DNA of 39,548 nucleotides from Cytophagaceae bacterium (lineage in GTDB: Bacteria; Bacteroidota; Bacteroidia; Cytophagales; Flexibacteraceae), in NCBI GenBank assembly GCA_027490155.1, contig JAIXYP010000065.1:1-39548 (forward strand), written 5' to 3'. Every line of letters starts with the position of its first letter. Within the stretch, counting starts at the first letter, position 1. Positions 37,219 through 39,548 of the stretch are shown here, in pieces. Position numbers and translations under genes: made by a program. Below the pieces are notes generated by a model, which made no database searches, was not told the DNA's origin, and saw only the letters and a program-made list of their open reading frames with translations.

Positions 37219-39548
37219 ATGACACTGTCACCAGAACCAAAAACGCAAAGGCCATCAATACCTAGGGCAGGTATCGCCTTCATGGCCTTGATTATAATCC
37301 TGTTGCTTTCCTCGACACCTGGCTACTCGGTAGACAATGTTGGTTGGGCCAAAATGTTTACCGGTGTAGCCGAAAATCCAGCGGTCAGAAGCTCAACAAC
37401 TGACCAAGACGGAAACATCATCGTTATCGGTCACTTTTCAGGTCAAATGACCGTAGAAACCACAACCCTTACTTCAACAGGACTTTTAGATTGTTTTGTA
37501 GCTAAAGTATCAAGTGCAGGCAATTTGATCTGGATCAGGCAGTTTGGTGGTTTGAACGAAGACTTTGGGGAAGACGTTGCAACCGACCAACAAGGCAACA
37601 TTTATGTTGTAGGTGGGTATCGTACATCCAATATCACGATCGGAACAACGACTCTACCTTACGTCAATCCTACCTTTAATGGTGGCATTGACTGTTACAT
37701 TGCCAAAATGAGTGCAAGCGGGAATCACCTTTGGGCACAAAAGGTAGGAGGTGGTTCTGCCGATAATATTCCGTCAGTTGTGGTTGACGGTAACAATAAC
37801 CCAATCATCGCTGGTTTTTTTTATGGGACAAGTGCTGTCCTATGCAATCAGAGCTTAACGGGTACCGCAACCAGTGGCCCTAATGGTTTTGTTGCTAAGC
37901 TTTCCCCTACCAACGGGAACGTCACATGGTCAATGGTCCTGACTGCTACTACGGAAAATCAACCTCAACAGATGGTAGTCGATCAACATAACAATATTTA
38001 TGTTTTGGGGTCATACAAAGGCTCAGGTAGTGGCAATCTCAATAGCACTCAGCTACCTGCACCTGATGGATTTAATACGGGCGCATACATCGCCAGGCTT
38101 AGCTCTGCAGGAAGTTTGGTCTGGGCCAAAAATGTTATGATGACTAACTATTCAAGCATTGAAATCCAGAGTATGGTCGTTGATCAAACAGGAAATTTGT
38201 ATTTTACTGGTAGTACTTATTTCAATTTTTCAATCGGGACCTCGGCATTTACTTCAGCAGGATCTAGTGATTTGTTTTTAGGCTCCTTTCGTGTTGGCGG
38301 AGCTTTCAGGTGGGCAAAGCAATTAGGCACCAGTGGAAACGAAAACACAAGTTTAGTATCGGTAAATAGCAAAGGCCGCCCTTTTTTGCATGTTCGTATG
38401 GGTGCAGGGTTTGCCTTCGGCAATTCGGCCATAGGTACTAGTGGTTACACATTGGTCCAATCTGACTCAACATCAGGGGATATGCTAACAGCGACCGTCG
38501 CGGGGGGGCTCTCACCTGTGTCAATCATGTTTGACCCAAATGATAATTTCATTCTGACAGCAGTACCTCAGTTCAATACTACGTTCAACGGTGTGAATTA
38601 TGTCACCAAAACTTTCGCTATCGTTACGCTTCCGGCATGCTTTACTGTTTCTGCTCCTACTATAACCACTACCTGTACCAACAATACCCAATCCTTAACG
38701 GCAAGTCTATCGCCTGAGGGATATCTTTGGTCCAATGGGGAAACCACACGCACAATTACACCAACGGTGGCAGGCAATTACACAGTCCAAATATTTAGCG
38801 GTGGATGCACATCTCCATCATCTGCCCCTACCATCCTCAGCGCAATCATAGCCAAACCGCCTATCTCTATCCTTAGTTCCCCTAATGGATCGACACTGAT
38901 TTGTTCTGGCGCATCGCAGAGCATTGTCCTAACTACAGGCCTGACAGGTGTAACACACCTCTGGAGCAATAATTCCACAAGTACAAACCTAACCGTAACT
39001 TCGCCAGGCACCTATTCTGTTAGGTTAGTTAGTGGTGCTTGCACCTCCGTGGCTTCGGACCCGATTGTAATCACTGTGCAGGCTCCTCCGAGTAGGCCAA
39101 TTATTACTTTAACCAGTCGCTCCTCCTTGTGTGCTGGCGAGACGGCAACACTATCTGCTCCAGCTGGCTTTTCATACATCTGGAGCAATGGTGCTACTAC
39201 TAAGGATATCGTCGTGAGTACACCTGGTGTTTATTCTGTCCGGACCATTGCCAGTCCATGTACCAGTGCTGTGTCCAACGCGTTCACCATTACATCCAGA
39301 AACTGTGGTTCTACCTTCATCGGTAACGGCAACTGGCTATCAGGTAGCTTATGGCAAAGCAGCACAACCCCTTATCCCTTTGACTCGGTCGTGATTGCAC
39401 CAGGAGCTATTGCCCGAGTTACTGGCAGTGTTAGTGCCAAATCTGTCAGAGTTAGTGCTGGTGCTACGCTCGAAATCGGAAACAACGGCGTACTTAACCT
39501 CAAAGATGTGCTTAACAACGAAGGTACCGTTACCGTGGCCAATAACAG
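37219..39548 (+). CDS. Secreted propeller + Ig-like protein, 3' end beyond right edge
   Basis: The plus-strand frame from ATG 37219 is open for 776 codons to the window edge, so the C-terminus is missing. After a signal segment (about 20-38, IAFMALIIILLLSSTPGYS) come six propeller-like blades (about 42-470) of the SBBP type, for example FVAKVSSAGNLIWIRQFGG with DQQGNIYVVGGY, and YIAKMSASGNHLWAQKVGGG. Three Ig-like units follow (476-540, 547-622, 626-693) with YLWSNGETTRTI, HLWSNNSTSTNL and YIWSNGATTKDI. After these, FIGNGNWLSGSLWQ resembles the equivalent part of the giant protein. A T9SS sorting domain past the edge is expected. The gene is divergent from the TPR-HTH regulator. No enzymatic motif is visible. 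Confidence 0.85.
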   Translation, partial: MTLSPEPKTQRPSIPRAGIAFMALIIILLLSSTPGYSVDNVGWAKMFTGVAENPAVRSSTTDQDGNIIVIGHFSGQMTVETTTLTSTGLLDCFVAKVSSAGNLIWIRQFGGLNEDFGEDVATDQQGNIYVVGGYRTSNITIGTTTLPYVNPTFNGGIDCYIAKMSASGNHLWAQKVGGGSADNIPSVVVDGNNNPIIAGFFYGTSAVLCNQSLTGTATSGPNGFVAKLSPTNGNVTWSMVLTATTENQPQQMVVDQHNNIYVLGSYKGSGSGNLNSTQLPAPDGFNTGAYIARLSSAGSLVWAKNVMMTNYSSIEIQSMVVDQTGNLYFTGSTYFNFSIGTSAFTSAGSSDLFLGSFRVGGAFRWAKQLGTSGNENTSLVSVNSKGRPFLHVRMGAGFAFGNSAIGTSGYTLVQSDSTSGDMLTATVAGGLSPVSIMFDPNDNFILTAVPQFNTTFNGVNYVTKTFAIVTLPACFTVSAPTITTTCTNNTQSLTASLSPEGYLWSNGETTRTITPTVAGNYTVQIFSGGCTSPSSAPTILSAIIAKPPISILSSPNGSTLICSGASQSIVLTTGLTGVTHLWSNNSTSTNLTVTSPGTYSVRLVSGACTSVASDPIVITVQAPPSRPIITLTSRSSLCAGETATLSAPAGFSYIWSNGATTKDIVVSTPGVYSVRTIASPCTSAVSNAFTITSRNCGSTFIGNGNWLSGSLWQSSTTPYPFDSVVIAPGAIARVTGSVSAKSVRVSAGATLEIGNNGVLNLKDVLNNEGTVTVANN

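Noticed and set aside
1-39548. Mobile element, CRISPR, phage or toxin-antitoxin system
   Set aside because: No transposase, integrase, direct-repeat spacer array, phage structural gene or small paired toxin-like ORFs were seen on either strand.

Overview
The window looks like a chromosomal segment of a member of the Bacteroidota, most likely Cytophagales or a relative. The evidence is three secreted proteins of the type IX secretion (T9SS) style, PnuC paired with a NadR-like kinase, a LytS/LytR-type two-component pair, and promoter-like elements matching the Bacteroidota TTG / TAnnTTTG pattern. I see no tRNA, rRNA, CRISPR array, insertion sequence or phage gene.

Layout. Positions 1-1283 hold the 5' part of a T9SS cargo gene on the minus strand that runs off the left edge. 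Just upstream is an orphan T9SS sorting-domain ORF that overlaps its start. Next come an MsbA-like ABC exporter (minus), a small effector-binding-domain protein (plus), and a minus-strand set of LiaF-like membrane protein, LytS-type histidine kinase and LytTR response regulator, which together resemble a cell-envelope stress-sensing unit. Positions 7802-24976 are one uninterrupted ORF for a 5724-residue secreted multidomain protein. It has about 35 propeller-like repeats, IPT, Ig-like, LamG and CARDB-type modules, a DPNDI...YGP module, and a C-terminal T9SS sorting domain.

Positions 25 to 27 kb carry housekeeping genes: rpsT with a well-matched promoter and terminator, and a YebC-family gene, closed by a bidirectional terminator. 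A minus-strand cluster (31300 to 26839) follows: an Fcy1-type cytosine deaminase, a secreted GH42-like glycoside hydrolase, a Tat-exported sugar isomerase/epimerase-like protein and an SDR dehydrogenase. Then come a TPR protein, a pnuC/NR-kinase pair for nicotinamide riboside salvage, comM (Mg-chelatase-like ATPase), and a TPR-transmembrane-HTH regulator. Divergent from that regulator is a second propeller + Ig-like secreted gene that runs off the right edge.

Working together: the three T9SS-type genes look like surface or extracellular structural proteins. The LiaF-LytS-LytR set and the TPR-HTH protein are candidate envelope or surface regulators. The 26.8-31.3 kb cluster looks catabolic (glycan or glycoside plus nucleobase), but its substrate cannot be read from sequence. 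The main novelty candidates are the giant protein with its unusual hydrophobic/cysteine island, the deaminase-glycosidase cluster, and the orphan sorting domain.
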